Part shown: one piece after another, positions 15,466 to 25,362 of the stretch
How positions within the stretch are numbered: position 1 is the stretch's first letter
Layout: every line of letters begins with the position of its first letter
DNA from: Aequorivita sublithincola DSM 14238
GTDB taxonomy: Bacteria > Bacteroidota > Bacteroidia > Flavobacteriales > Flavobacteriaceae
DNA: 64,000 nt
Direction of reading: 5' to 3'
Assembly (NCBI RefSeq): GCF_000265385.1
Contig: NC_018013.1
Location: forward strand, 1,205,001-1,269,000
The notes under the pieces: generated by a model
What the model saw: the letters and a program-made list of their open reading frames with translations, nothing else
Told to the model about the DNA's origin: nothing
Database searches by the model: none
Made by a program: the position numbers and the translations under genes

Positions 15466-17544
15466 ATGGAAACAACTACCCAGCACAACATTGCAGATTT
15501 GCTCAAAACGCATTTCGGCTACGATAAATTTCTTCCAAATCAAGAAGAAATAATAAACAACATTTTAGATCAAAAAGATACCATTGCCATTATGCCGACA
15601 GGCGGTGGAAAATCATTGTGTTTTCAACTTCCGGCTTTGGCTTTGGATGGAACGGCAATAGTAATCTCTCCATTGATCGCTTTAATGAAGGATCAAGTGG
15701 ATGCCTTAAAAGCGAACGGTATTTCAGCAACTTTCTTCAATAGTTCGCAACCTTATGAAGAGCAACAACAGGTTTTAAAAGAGCTACAAAATGGAAATTT
15801 AAAGTTACTTTACGTTGCTCCAGAAAGTCTTCCACAGTTAAATTTTATATTGAATTCAATAAAAATAAATCTTTTCGCCATAGATGAAGCCCATTGTATT
15901 TCTAGTTGGGGCCACGATTTTCGTCCTGCTTATACGCAACTTAAAAGTTTAAAAGAGCAATTTCCAACAGTTCCTTTAATCGCTTTAACCGCTACAGCAG
16001 ATCGTGCCACACGTGAAGATATTGCCGCACAATTGTCAATTCCAAATGCAAAAACATTTATCGCTTCTTTTGATAGGCCAAATTTGTATCTAGATGTGCG
16101 CCCCGGTCAAAACCGAAATAAACAAATTCTCGATTTTCTGAAAATTCATCGCGATGAATGTGGCATAATCTATTGTTTAAGTCGAAAAAGCACAGAGAAG
16201 CTAGCTGCAACACTTTCCTCAAAAGGATATAAAGCTGAAGCCTATCACGCAGGATTAACTTCTGAAGAAAGAACGCAAATTCAAGAAAATTTTATCAATG
16301 ACGTTTCACCTATAATCGTTGCCACCATTGCCTTCGGAATGGGCATAGACAAAAGCAACGTTCGTTGGGTAATTCATTATAATATGCCCAAAAATATTGA
16401 TGGGTATTATCAGGAAATAGGAAGAAGTGGTCGCGATGGTTTGCCAGCACACACAATCCTTTTTTACAGTTTTGCTGATGTAATTATGCTTCGGAAGTTT
16501 GCCGAAGGCACCGAAACCGAAGCCTATCAATTAGCAAAATTGGAACGCATGCAACAATTTGCAGAAGCTTTAAGTTGCCGAAGGAAAGCTTTGCTCGGTT
16601 ATTTTGGAGAACATATTACAGAAGATTGTGGCAATTGTGACATTTGTAAAACGCCACCAAAATATTTTGACGGAACGCTTATTGCTCAAAAAGTATGTTC
16701 GGCAGTTACCAGACTTCAAGAGCAGGAAGCGATGGGAATGGTTTTAGACGTTTTACGCGGCGCTCAAAATGCTCAAGTTTTTGATAAAGGCTATCAAAAC
16801 CTAAAAACCTTCGGTGCTGCAAAAGACATCTCTTGGCGAGATTTACAGCAATACGTTATACAATTATTGAATCAAGGGGTTTTACAAATCTATTTTCACG
16901 AAAACGGTAGGTTATTGCTTACACCCTTTGCCAAAATGGTTTTGTTTGAAGGGAAAACAGTTCGACTGGCAAACATCATTCAAGAAGTTGAAAAAGTGAA
17001 AACCGAAAGAGCTCCACGAAAACGAGCCGATCTTTTTGACAAACTGAAAACGCTTCGTTTAAAGTTGGCACAGGAAATCGGTATGCCAGCATATATAGTT
17101 TTTAGCGACGCAGCTCTAGAAGATATGGAACATAAAAAACCGCGAAACCGAGAAGAGTTTGCGGAGATTTCTGGAGTTGGTGAGGCAAAGCTTGAAAAAT
17201 ATGCCGATGAATTTTTAAAAATTATCAATCGGCATTTGGATGGGTTGGAAAGCGATTTGCCAACGCACGAACACAGTTATAAAATGTTTGCAGACGAAAA
17301 TTTTTCGCCTTCAGAAATTGCAGAAAAACGCGGGCTCTCAGAAGATTCCATTTACATCCATTTTATAAAAATGCATCAATTGGGAACGGATTTCGATTTT
17401 TCACAATTCATTTCTTCCGAAGAAATTCAGCAAATAAAAAGCGCTCAAAAAACTCTTGAAAACCCCGAAGCGCTAAAACCGTATTTCGAATATTTTGAAG
17501 AGAAATTGCCGTATTGGAAAATAAAACTTGGGCTTTATTTATGA
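15466..17544 (+). CDS. recQ: ATP-dependent DNA helicase RecQ
   Basis: This 3'-5' helicase unwinds DNA at stalled or recombining forks. The start is set at METTTQHNIADLL (15466), 692 residues; the longer frame would begin inside the ssb terminator. Motifs are Walker A PTGGGKSLCFQLP, box II DEAHCISSWGHDFRP, motif VI QEIGRSGRDG, the zinc site CRRKALLGYFGE..CGNCDIC, a winged-helix RQC region, an HRDC domain (about 520-590) and a C-terminal HTH_40-like segment with FSPSEIAEKRGLSEDSIY. This is the complete long architecture common in Bacteroidota. It ends 4 nt before the convergent Cys-rich gene. Confidence 0.95.
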   Translation: METTTQHNIADLLKTHFGYDKFLPNQEEIINNILDQKDTIAIMPTGGGKSLCFQLPALALDGTAIVISPLIALMKDQVDALKANGISATFFNSSQPYEEQQQVLKELQNGNLKLLYVAPESLPQLNFILNSIKINLFAIDEAHCISSWGHDFRPAYTQLKSLKEQFPTVPLIALTATADRATREDIAAQLSIPNAKTFIASFDRPNLYLDVRPGQNRNKQILDFLKIHRDECGIIYCLSRKSTEKLAATLSSKGYKAEAYHAGLTSEERTQIQENFINDVSPIIVATIAFGMGIDKSNVRWVIHYNMPKNIDGYYQEIGRSGRDGLPAHTILFYSFADVIMLRKFAEGTETEAYQLAKLERMQQFAEALSCRRKALLGYFGEHITEDCGNCDICKTPPKYFDGTLIAQKVCSAVTRLQEQEAMGMVLDVLRGAQNAQVFDKGYQNLKTFGAAKDISWRDLQQYVIQLLNQGVLQIYFHENGRLLLTPFAKMVLFEGKTVRLANIIQEVEKVKTERAPRKRADLFDKLKTLRLKLAQEIGMPAYIVFSDAALEDMEHKKPRNREEFAEISGVGEAKLEKYADEFLKIINRHLDGLESDLPTHEHSYKMFADENFSPSEIAEKRGLSEDSIYIHFIKMHQLGTDFDFSQFISSEEIQQIKSAQKTLENPEALKPYFEYFEEKLPYWKIKLGLYL

Positions 17545-17547
17545 TTT

Positions 17548-17730
17548 TTAATCTTTGGAACTAAAATCGATTTCCAAATTATCAAACCGCTGCAAACGTT
17601 GAGTTTCCGTCATATCAAAACAGGGGCAGCGCTTGCAGCGTTTGTGTTCTCCTTTTTTTAGGTATTTTTCACAGCAATCTTTTTTGAGCCCTTTTTTCTT
17701 CTCAGATTTATCTTTTTTCTTTTTCCCCAT
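17548..17730 (-). CDS. Small Cys/Lys-rich putative metal-binding protein
   Basis: The ATG at 17730 gives 60 residues; a TTG overlapping the upstream stop (TTGA) is an alternative. A strongly basic N-terminus (GKKKKDKSEKKKGLKK) precedes DCCEKYLKKGEHKRCKRCPC, with five Cys arranged CC-x10-C-x2-C-x-C plus one His, which suggests a small zinc or iron-sulfur site. The C-terminus is acidic. It directly follows the histone-deacetylase-like gene and is probably co-translated with it. No known function. Confidence 0.65.
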   Translation of the reverse strand: MGKKKKDKSEKKKGLKKDCCEKYLKKGEHKRCKRCPCFDMTETQRLQRFDNLEIDFSSKD

Positions 17731-17732
17731 AT

Positions 17733-18635
17733 TCAAAAGAAAATTTTCTGCGCCATTCGAAACGTATTCGCGTGCGCCTCAATAATCGTTTTTATTTCTG
17801 GGGAATAACCACCGCCCATGCTAACCTGAACTGGAATATGTAAATCTTTGCACAATTGTAAAACAAAACGATCGCGTTCTTTACAACCCTCAATTGTACA
17901 ATTTAGCCTTCCCAATTTGTCGGTTTCTAAAATATCAACTCCAGCTAAATAAAAGATAAAACCTGGCTTTTGTTCTTCAACTAACTTTGGAAGTGTTTCT
18001 TTTAATTTCTGAAGATAAACTTCATCGCCACTGCCATCGGGAATGGCAATGTCCAAATCGCTTTTTTCTTTATTGAACGGATAATTACCAGCGCCGTGCA
18101 TTGAAAATGTGAAAACAGAGTCGTCATTTAGAAAAATTTCAGCTGTCCCATTTCCCTGATGCACATCCAAGTCCACAATTAATATTTTATTTGCAAGGCC
18201 ATTATTTTGAAGATATTTCGAAGCAATGGCTTGATCGTTCAGCATGCAAAATCCTTCGCCGCGATTGGTATATGCGTGATGAGTACCACCTGCAATATTG
18301 AAGGCAACACCATATTTTAAAGCATGTTCTGAACCTTCAATCGTCCCTTGCGCAATTCTAAGTTCTCGGTCAATAAGGGCTTCCGATAAAGGAAAACCTA
18401 TTTTTCTAGCAGCTCTGCTATCAATAGTTAGATTAACTAAACTTTCAAAATATTCCTTTGTATGGACTGCTAAAATATCTTCTTCCGAAGGCATTTTCGA
18501 TTCAAAAAAATTTTCTGCCACGCAAGTACCTTCGTGTAACAATTGTTTTGGTAGCAGTTCATATTTTTCCATCGGGAACCGATGTTTTTCAGGCAAAGGA
18601 TATACGTAAAGAGAGTGATAAGCAATTTTTAGCAT
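17733..18635 (-). CDS. Histone deacetylase family zinc hydrolase
   Basis: This 300-residue arginase/deacetylase-fold protein shows the class I/IV-type active site: GGTHHAYTNRGEGFCMLND with the His pair 119/120, LIVDLDVHQGNGTAEIF with zinc ligands Asp157 and His159, FSMHGAGNYPF, AGVDILETDKLGRL with the third Asp ligand, and MGGGYSP with the transition-state Tyr. Bacterial members deacetylate polyamines, acetoin-related regulators or small amides; the substrate here is unknown. No signal peptide is present. It precedes the Cys-rich small gene with coupled translation. Confidence 0.9.
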   Translation of the reverse strand: MLKIAYHSLYVYPLPEKHRFPMEKYELLPKQLLHEGTCVAENFFESKMPSEEDILAVHTKEYFESLVNLTIDSRAARKIGFPLSEALIDRELRIAQGTIEGSEHALKYGVAFNIAGGTHHAYTNRGEGFCMLNDQAIASKYLQNNGLANKILIVDLDVHQGNGTAEIFLNDDSVFTFSMHGAGNYPFNKEKSDLDIAIPDGSGDEVYLQKLKETLPKLVEEQKPGFIFYLAGVDILETDKLGRLNCTIEGCKERDRFVLQLCKDLHIPVQVSMGGGYSPEIKTIIEAHANTFRMAQKIFF

Positions 18636-18688
18636 AATAAAATAGTATTGTCGTAACCTAATAAAAAAATTACTTCAATACAACTCAA

Positions 18689-19591
18689 TTAACTTTTTGA
18701 AGTAATTTCTGAGTTTATTATCACCTTTCCTATAAGCGGAATCTTCTTTGAATAAAAAGTTATTCGTATTCCAAACAGAAGAATAATTCCCCCCACAATC
18801 ATTTGAAAAGTAACATCTTCACCTATAAACATCCAAGCAAAAAGAGTCGTTAAAACTGCTTGTCCCAATAAACTAACTGAAACTCTTGTTGCACGCATAT
18901 GTTTGGTTGCATAACCCACGAGTAACCATGCCGTTAATTGACAAATAAGACCTTGAACTACTAAGCTGATCCAACCTGTTTCGGTAAAACCCGTAAAAGG
19001 TTCATTCATAAAATAGCTAATTATTCCAAGAAAAATTGCGGATGTAAAGGTGCTTAGCGTAATAAAAGGAAGCACGTCAAAATCGTAAAGTACGAATTTG
19101 CTGATCAATAAATATATTGCATAAAATATCCCTGAAAGAATTGCAAATATAAAGGCCAGATTAAAATCCAAGTTCACAAAAAAGTGAAAGCCTACTAGGG
19201 TTATCATACCAAAAATGGCGATAATGGTTCCAATCCAAAAATTGCGTGTTGGTTTATTCCTTAAAAAGAAAAATGCCCCAATCCCAACCCAAACTGGGGA
19301 AAGATTCGCAAGAAGTGTAGCCTGAGTAGCGGATGATTCTTGAATGGCAATATTCCAGACCGCAACATCCAAAGCAAACACACAACCACATATTATGGTG
19401 ATTATCAGCAATTTTACGGAAGGAATTTTTAATTTCCCTGAAAACAAAGCAAACGGAACCAACACAACCGATGCGATTGCCATTCTATAAAAAGCTGAAA
19501 TAATGGGAGGTGAAAGTTTAAGTTTCACCAAAATTGGAAAAATAGAAATACAAATAATTCCAATGACAAGTGCGATTCTAGGCTTTGTCAT
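18689..19591 (-). CDS. EamA/DMT family membrane transporter
   Basis: With the ATG at 19591 (MTKPRIALVIGII) the protein has 300 residues and about ten hydrophobic helices in two EamA repeats of five. Typical features are SPPIISAFYRMAIASVVLVPF near the second helix, TQATLLANLSPVWVGIGAF, and in the second half TRVSVSLLGQAVLTTLFAWMFIGED. Members export metabolites or amino acids by proton exchange; the substrate is not evident. It stands alone between the deacetylase-like gene and tex. Confidence 0.87.
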   Translation of the reverse strand: MTKPRIALVIGIICISIFPILVKLKLSPPIISAFYRMAIASVVLVPFALFSGKLKIPSVKLLIITIICGCVFALDVAVWNIAIQESSATQATLLANLSPVWVGIGAFFFLRNKPTRNFWIGTIIAIFGMITLVGFHFFVNLDFNLAFIFAILSGIFYAIYLLISKFVLYDFDVLPFITLSTFTSAIFLGIISYFMNEPFTGFTETGWISLVVQGLICQLTAWLLVGYATKHMRATRVSVSLLGQAVLTTLFAWMFIGEDVTFQMIVGGIILLFGIRITFYSKKIPLIGKVIINSEITSKS

Positions 19592-19691
19592 AAACGAAAC
19601 GTTGGGAAAGGTTAATAATAAAGTTAGCAAAATTAGCCTTTAAAAGCCATGAGGCGAAACGTTTGCCAGACATTTGGAAATAATTAACGCG

Positions 19692-21836
19692 TTAATTTAA
19701 TTTATGCAATTTCAATTGAATTCGTTTACGTTCCACATCTACATCCAAAACTTTTACAACAATTTGTTGATGCAAATGAACGTGCTCATTTACATCTTTT
19801 ACAAAAGAATCTGAAAGATTTGAAACGTGAATCAAGCCACTTTCTTTAATCCCAACATCTACAAAACAGCCGAAATTAGTAATGTTATTCACAATTCCGG
19901 GCAACAGTTGACCTTCTTGTAAATCGGTAATATTTTTTATGTTTTGATTGAAAGTGAAAACTTTAGCTTCTTCTCGAATGTCTAATCCTGGTTTTTCTAA
20001 TTCTTTAATAATGTCTTTTAACGTAGGAAGTCCAATTTTTTCTGAAGTATATTTTTCTAGATTTATTTTCTGAAGAAGTGTTTTGTTTCCTATTAATTCT
20101 GAAATTCTAACCTTTTCATCCGTCGCCATTTTTGAAACAACTTTATAACTTTCGGGATGTACAGAAGAATCATCCAAAGGATTTTCACCGCTTTTTATTC
20201 GAAGAAATCCAGCAGCTTGTTCAAAAGCCTTTCCGCCCAAACGTGGTACTTTTTTTATTTCTTCTCTTGAAGCAAAAGCACCGTTTTCCTCTCGAAAGTT
20301 AAATACATTCTCAGCAAGTTTTGGTCCGATTCCAGAAACATAACTCAACAATGGAATGCTTGCGGTATTGATGTTTACACCAACCGCATTCACGCATAAT
20401 TCTACTGAAGTATCCAATGAACTCTTCAATTTTGTTTGATCTACATCGTGCTGATATTGCCCAACGCCAATGGATTTCGCATCAATTTTCACTAACTCCG
20501 CCAAAGGATCTTGTAAACGACGACCAATGGAAACCGATCCACGAACGGTAACATCATAATTTGGAAACTCATCGCGCGCAATTTTTGAAGCTGAATAAAT
20601 AGAAGCTCCAGCTTCGCTAACCACAAAAACCTGCATCGGATTTTTAAAGTGAATTCGTTTTATAAATTGCTCCGTTTCTCGCGAAGCCGTTCCGTTTCCT
20701 ATTGCAATTGCTTCAATTTTATGAGCATCGGCAAGCGAACTTATTTTGTTCATTGCGCCTTTCATATCATTCTTTGGAGCGTGCGGATAAATAGTTTCAT
20801 TGTGCTCCAAACCCCCTTGTGCATCGAGACAAACCACTTTGCAACCTGATTTAAACCCAGGATCAATCGCCAGAACACGTTTTTCACCCAAGGGTGAACC
20901 GAGCAAAAGTTGTTTTAAATTTTTGGCAAAAACATTGATTGCAGTTTCATCTGCTTTCTCTTTTGCTGCGGAAAGGGCTTCGTTGGAAAGCGCTGGAAGT
21001 AACAGCCGCTTATAACTATCTTCAATGGCAAGTTTTATTTGTTCTGAAGTGGCATCTTTAGATTTTATAATTTTTTGTTCAATTTTGGAAAGTGCTTTTT
21101 CATCATCTATCTCTATTTTATTCCGAATAAATCCTTCTGAAGTAGCACGAAGAATTGCTAATAATCTATGCGAAGGAATTTTGTTTAAGGCTTCGTTCCA
21201 ATCAAAATAATCGCGAAATTTCTGTGCTTTTTCATCATCTATAAATTTCTTTACAACTTTAGTTGAAATTGTTGCGTAACGTTCCAATTGGTTCCGAAGC
21301 ATATTCCGTATATCGGCGCGTTCGTTTATCCATTCGGCAATAATGTGGCGTGCGCCTTCCAAAGCTTCTTCTTCGGACTTCACTTCGCCTTTCACATATT
21401 TTAAAGCAATTGAAGAAATATCGGCAGTCCCGAGACTTCGGGATTGGGCCATTATTATTTTCGCTAAAGGCTCTAAACCGTTTTCGCGGGCGGTATCTGC
21501 TTTGGTTTTTCGCTTCTTTTTAAACGGCAAATACAAATCTTCCAACGTGATTAAATCTGTCGCTTCTTCAATTTTTTTCTGAAGTTCTGAAGTCAAAACT
21601 TCTTGTTCTTCCAAAGTTTTCAGAATTGCAAGTTTTCGCTTTTCAACTACTTCAAATTGCTCTTTAAACTTTACGATATCGCCAATTTGCACCTCATCTA
21701 GATTGCCCGTCAATTCTTTTCGGTAACGCGAGATAAAAGGAATGGTGCAATCTTCGTTTAAAAGCTTGACGGTGTTTTCAACGCTTTTTTTCGGAAGTTG
21801 GGTTTGGGAGGTTATAAAGGTTAGAATAGCTGTCAT
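19692..21836 (-). CDS. Tex family transcription/RNA-binding protein
   Basis: This 714-residue protein has the full Tex layout. It comprises an N-terminal helical domain with CTIPFISRYRKELTGNLDEV, a YqgF/RNase H-like domain from about 318 (RVLAIDPGFKSGCKVVCLD), helix-hairpin-helix repeats at about 490-540 (YVSGIGPKLAENVFNFREE) and a C-terminal S1 domain at about 640-714 (GIVNNITNFGCFVDVGIKES). Tex binds nucleic acids through S1 and affects transcription and toxin expression in other bacteria. Length is slightly below the roughly 770 of proteobacterial Tex. Confidence 0.94.
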   Translation of the reverse strand: MTAILTFITSQTQLPKKSVENTVKLLNEDCTIPFISRYRKELTGNLDEVQIGDIVKFKEQFEVVEKRKLAILKTLEEQEVLTSELQKKIEEATDLITLEDLYLPFKKKRKTKADTARENGLEPLAKIIMAQSRSLGTADISSIALKYVKGEVKSEEEALEGARHIIAEWINERADIRNMLRNQLERYATISTKVVKKFIDDEKAQKFRDYFDWNEALNKIPSHRLLAILRATSEGFIRNKIEIDDEKALSKIEQKIIKSKDATSEQIKLAIEDSYKRLLLPALSNEALSAAKEKADETAINVFAKNLKQLLLGSPLGEKRVLAIDPGFKSGCKVVCLDAQGGLEHNETIYPHAPKNDMKGAMNKISSLADAHKIEAIAIGNGTASRETEQFIKRIHFKNPMQVFVVSEAGASIYSASKIARDEFPNYDVTVRGSVSIGRRLQDPLAELVKIDAKSIGVGQYQHDVDQTKLKSSLDTSVELCVNAVGVNINTASIPLLSYVSGIGPKLAENVFNFREENGAFASREEIKKVPRLGGKAFEQAAGFLRIKSGENPLDDSSVHPESYKVVSKMATDEKVRISELIGNKTLLQKINLEKYTSEKIGLPTLKDIIKELEKPGLDIREEAKVFTFNQNIKNITDLQEGQLLPGIVNNITNFGCFVDVGIKESGLIHVSNLSDSFVKDVNEHVHLHQQIVVKVLDVDVERKRIQLKLHKLN

Positions 21837-21910
21837 TTCGGTAAAATTAAATCCTCCGAGAGACCAGTAATTTCTACTCTTTCGAAGGACTTATGATTAT
21901 ATAAAAATAA

Positions 21911-24010
21911 TTAATTAATCGTTGCCCCATTCTGAACTCCTTCTTCGCTTGGATTTACAAAAACCAATTTCCCATCCGCATCCTCCGTCATTAAAATCAT
22001 TCCTTGACTTTCCACACCGCGAAGTGCACGTGGTGCAAGATTTACTAATACAGTAACTTTTTTACCGATAATTTCTTCAGCTTTAAAACTTTCTGCAATG
22101 CCAGAAACAATGGTGCGTACATCAATGCCAGTATCAACTTTTAAAACCAAAAGTTTATCTGCTTTCGGCATTTTTTCGGCTTCAATAATAGTTCCAACGC
22201 GCATATCTAGTTTTACGAAATCATCGTATTGAATAGTTTCTTTCTGCGGCATCAATTCCGCAACCTCAACAGAAACTGTTTCTTCTTTCTCCTTCGTATT
22301 ATCCATTTTTGTTTTTTGTAGTTTGTCTAATTGTGTTTGAACTTGTTCGTCTTCTATTTTGCTGAAGAGTAGTTCTGCTTTGTTTATTTTGTGGCCGGGT
22401 TTTAGTAGTTCTGATTTTGTTGAAACGTCGTTCCATTGAATAGACCCTTCGACTGCGCTCAGGGTGACATTCAACATATTTTTCAATTTATCCGAGGTAA
22501 ACGGTAAAAACGGTTCACTTAAAATAGCTAAAGCGGAAGCAATTTGCAAAGCAACAAACATTACCGTTTTTGTGCGTTCTTCATCCGTTTTGATGGTCTT
22601 CCACGGTTCTTCGTCTGCTAAATATTTATTTCCGAGACGGGCAACGTTCATTAATTCTCCTTGTGCTTCTCGGAAACGGCAGCGCTCCAAAGAACTTGCA
22701 ATTACTGAAGGATATGCTTTTAATTCGGTTAAAGTCTGCTGATCAATTTCTGAAAACGTTGCTGGTTCTGGAACAATTCCATCGTAATATTTATCGGTTA
22801 AAACCATTACGCGATTGATGAAGTTTCCGAAGATGGCAACTAATTCATTATTATTTCTAGCTTGAAAATCTGCCCAGGTAAAATCGTTATCCTTTGTTTC
22901 TGGCGCGTTTGCAGTTAAAGTGTACCGTAACGCATCTTGTTGGTTTGGAAAATCTTCTAAATACTCGTGCAACCAAACTGCCCAGTTTTTACTGGTAGAA
23001 ATTTTGTTGCCTTCAAGATTTAAAAATTCATTGGCTGGAACGTTTTCAGGAAGAATGTAACTTCCTTCGGCTTTCAACATTGCAGGAAAAATAATACAAT
23101 GAAAAACAATATTGTCTTTCCCAATAAAGTGAAGCATTTTAGTTTCTTCATTTTTCCAATAATCTTTCCAATTTTTTCCTTCACGCTCCGCCCATTCTTT
23201 GGTTGAAGAAATATAGCCGATAGGCGCATCAAACCAAACATAAAGTACTTTTCCGTCTGCTCCTTCAATCGGAACTGGAATTCCCCAATCCAAATCGCGA
23301 GTTACGGCGCGAGGGCGTAAACCGTCATCAATCCAGCTTTTACACTGACCGTAAACATTAGTTTTCCAATCTTTTTTATGATCAACGAGAATCCATTGTT
23401 TTAGGAAATCTTCATAGTCATTCAAAGGTAAAAACCAGTGTTTTGTTTCTTTCAGAATTGGAACATTCCCAGATATTGCACTTTTTGGATTTATTAAATC
23501 GGTTGCGTTTAAACTAGTGCCACATTTTTCGCATTGGTCGCCGTAGGCTTCTTCATTACCACATTTAGGGCAAGTTCCAGTAATATATCTATCTGCTAGA
23601 AACTGATTGGCTTCTTCGTCATATAATTGTTCGGTAACTTCCTCAGTAAATTTGCCTTCTTCATAGAGTTTTTTGAAAAATTCTGAAGCAGTTTTATGAT
23701 GAATTTCAGCAGAAGTACGCGAGTAATTGTCAAAAGAAATCCCGAAGTCTTCAAAACTCTTTTTGATAATTGCGTGATATTTATCCACAACTTGTTGCGG
23801 CGTTATTCCTTCTTTTTTCGCTTTAATAGTAATTGGCACTCCGTGTTCGTCACTTCCGCAAATAAAGGCAACATCCTTATTTTGAAGTCTTTGAAAACGC
23901 GCGTAAATATCTGCCGGCACATAAACACCTGCCAAATGGCCAATGTGAACGGGTCCATTTGTGTATGGTAAAGCGGCAGTAATCGTGTACCTATTCGGGT
24001 TCTGATCCAT
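21911..24010 (-). CDS. metG: Methionine-tRNA ligase MetG
   Basis: This 699-residue class I synthetase charges tRNA-Met. It has the HIGH motif [19 protein letters not shown], a zinc knuckle [18 protein letters not shown], the KMSKS variant [12 protein letters not shown], the anticodon-binding helical domain, and a C-terminal EMAPII-type tRNA-binding domain (about 590-699, [20 protein letters not shown]). Around residues 514-522 the peptide [12 protein letters not shown] is encoded by a palindromic TTCGACTGCGCTCAG repeat inserted in frame in the linker after the anticodon domain. The inserted loop is the only unusual part. Confidence 0.96.
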   Translation of the reverse strand: MDQNPNRYTITAALPYTNGPVHIGHLAGVYVPADIYARFQRLQNKDVAFICGSDEHGVPITIKAKKEGITPQQVVDKYHAIIKKSFEDFGISFDNYSRTSAEIHHKTASEFFKKLYEEGKFTEEVTEQLYDEEANQFLADRYITGTCPKCGNEEAYGDQCEKCGTSLNATDLINPKSAISGNVPILKETKHWFLPLNDYEDFLKQWILVDHKKDWKTNVYGQCKSWIDDGLRPRAVTRDLDWGIPVPIEGADGKVLYVWFDAPIGYISSTKEWAEREGKNWKDYWKNEETKMLHFIGKDNIVFHCIIFPAMLKAEGSYILPENVPANEFLNLEGNKISTSKNWAVWLHEYLEDFPNQQDALRYTLTANAPETKDNDFTWADFQARNNNELVAIFGNFINRVMVLTDKYYDGIVPEPATFSEIDQQTLTELKAYPSVIASSLERCRFREAQGELMNVARLGNKYLADEEPWKTIKTDEERTKTVMFVALQIASALAILSEPFLPFTSDKLKNMLNVTLSAVEGSIQWNDVSTKSELLKPGHKINKAELLFSKIEDEQVQTQLDKLQKTKMDNTKEKEETVSVEVAELMPQKETIQYDDFVKLDMRVGTIIEAEKMPKADKLLVLKVDTGIDVRTIVSGIAESFKAEEIIGKKVTVLVNLAPRALRGVESQGMILMTEDADGKLVFVNPSEEGVQNGATIN
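22444..22468. repeat. TTCGACTGCGCTCAG-type palindromic repeat inside metG
   Basis: ACCCT and AGGGT arms flank TCGACTGCGCTC and are followed by GAC. The same core occurs at 8641-8660 and, more diverged, at 58748-58772. It keeps the metG frame and adds the peptide VTLSAVEGS. Confidence 0.85.
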
Positions 24011-24027
24011 AATTTTTTTTGAGATGA

Positions 24028-24035
24028 CAAAAGTA
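24028..24035 (-). promoter_or_regulatory. Putative -7 element (TAnnTTTG) for metG
   Basis: On the minus strand TACTTTTG ends about 17 nt before the metG ATG and matches TAnnTTTG exactly. The -33 element is not clear. Confidence 0.45.
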
Positions 24036-24072
24036 CATATAAATGTAGTAATTTGTGGTTTTAAATCGATTC

Positions 24073-24969
24073 ATGATAACACCTACATCTCTACAAAAGG
24101 GCGATACTGTTGCCATAGTTTCCACAGCGCGGAAAATTTCGAAAGAAGAATTACAACCTGCAATTCATTTACTTGAAAGTTGGGGTTTAAAAGCCGTTTT
24201 AGGAAAAACCATCGGTGCCGAGGAAAATCAATTTGCAGGAAATGATGACTTGCGTGCAGCAGATTTTCAGCAAATGATGGACGATCCAAAAATTAAAGCC
24301 ATTTGGTGCGCTCGTGGCGGTTATGGAACAGTTCGGATCGTTGATAAACTTAATTTTTCAGCTTTCAAAAAGCATCCAAAATGGATTATTGGTTATAGCG
24401 ATGTTACAGTTTTGCATTCACATATTCATAATTTTGGGATTGAAACGCTTCACGCGCAAATGTGTTTGGAAATTGAAAATAAAACTAAAGAAGCAAGAGA
24501 ATCAATTCGGAAAGTTTTGTTTGGGGAAGATTATAAAATTGAGTTTCAACAGAAAAAACTCCAAACTTCGCAAGGAATAATTTCGGGTGAATTAATTGGT
24601 GGAAATTTGTCTGTGCTCTATTCGTTAATCGGAAGTGCTTCGGCAATGAAAAGCGATGGTAAAATTCTTTTTATTGAAGATTTAGATGAAATGTTGTATC
24701 ACGTTGATAGAATGATGATGAATTTAAAGCGAAGTGGTTATTTAAAAAACTTGAAAGCGTTGATTATTGGCGGAATGACGCAGATGAAAGACAATAAAGT
24801 GTACTTCGGTAAAACGGCCGAAGAAACTATTATGGATTTGGTGAAAGAATACAATTATCCAGTAATTTTTAATTTTCCAGCAGGACATATCGTGGATAAT
24901 CGGGCATTGATTATGGGAAGGAAAGTGAAAGTTAATGTTCAATCTTCAATTGTCAATGTTCAATTTTAA
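24073..24969 (+). CDS. LD-carboxypeptidase (peptidase S66 family)
   Basis: The start MITPTSLQKGDTVAIVSTA (24073) gives 298 residues. S66 enzymes remove the terminal D-Ala from the tetrapeptide of recycled murein. Motifs are WCARGGYGTVRIVD, IIGYSDVTVLH with the nucleophilic Ser, GELIGGNLSVLYSLIGS, FIEDLDE and PAGHIVDNRALIMG with the catalytic His. The last residues, VNVQSSIVNVQF, come from an AATGTTCAAT/CAATTGTCAATGTTCAA direct repeat, which seems to have extended the C-terminus. It is divergent from metG and precedes yraN by 30 nt. Confidence 0.92.
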   Translation: MITPTSLQKGDTVAIVSTARKISKEELQPAIHLLESWGLKAVLGKTIGAEENQFAGNDDLRAADFQQMMDDPKIKAIWCARGGYGTVRIVDKLNFSAFKKHPKWIIGYSDVTVLHSHIHNFGIETLHAQMCLEIENKTKEARESIRKVLFGEDYKIEFQQKKLQTSQGIISGELIGGNLSVLYSLIGSASAMKSDGKILFIEDLDEMLYHVDRMMMNLKRSGYLKNLKALIIGGMTQMKDNKVYFGKTAEETIMDLVKEYNYPVIFNFPAGHIVDNRALIMGRKVKVNVQSSIVNVQF

Positions 24970-24999
24970 AGTTCGAAAAATAAATAATCGTTAATAAAA

Positions 25000-25362
25000 A
25001 TGGCATCACACAACGAATTAGGAAAAATTGGAGAAGAAATAGCCGCTCAATATTTACTAAAAAACGGTTATAAAATCCTACGGCGTAACTTTTATTTCGA
25101 CAAAGCCGAAATTGACATTATTGCTCAAAAAGAAGAAAACACTATTGTAATTGTTGAAGTAAAAACGCGAAACAGCGATTTTTTCGGTGATCCGCAGAGT
25201 TTTGTAACGCCTGCAAAAATTAAAAATTTAGTAAAAGCTGCTAATGAATATATAATTTCAAATGAACTTGATGTTGAAGTCCGTTTCGATATTATTGCTA
25301 TTCTGAAAAATCAAAAAGTAGAAAAATTGGAACATTTGGAGAATGCTTTTTATCATTTTTAA
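25000..25362 (+). CDS. YraN/UPF0102 family nuclease-fold protein
   Basis: This 120-residue protein matches the UPF0102 family: ELGKIGEEIAAQYLLKNGYKILRRN, then AEIDIIAQKEENTIVIVEVKTRN, with the Asp and Glu-x-Lys residues of a PD-(D/E)XK-like site, and FVTPAKIKNLVKAANEYI. Members are broadly conserved and related to Holliday-junction-resolvase folds; activity is not established. It follows the LD-carpoxypeptidase-type gene closely and its 3' end overlaps the convergent XRE gene by 4 nt. Confidence 0.88.
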   Translation: MASHNELGKIGEEIAAQYLLKNGYKILRRNFYFDKAEIDIIAQKEENTIVIVEVKTRNSDFFGDPQSFVTPAKIKNLVKAANEYIISNELDVEVRFDIIAILKNQKVEKLEHLENAFYHF

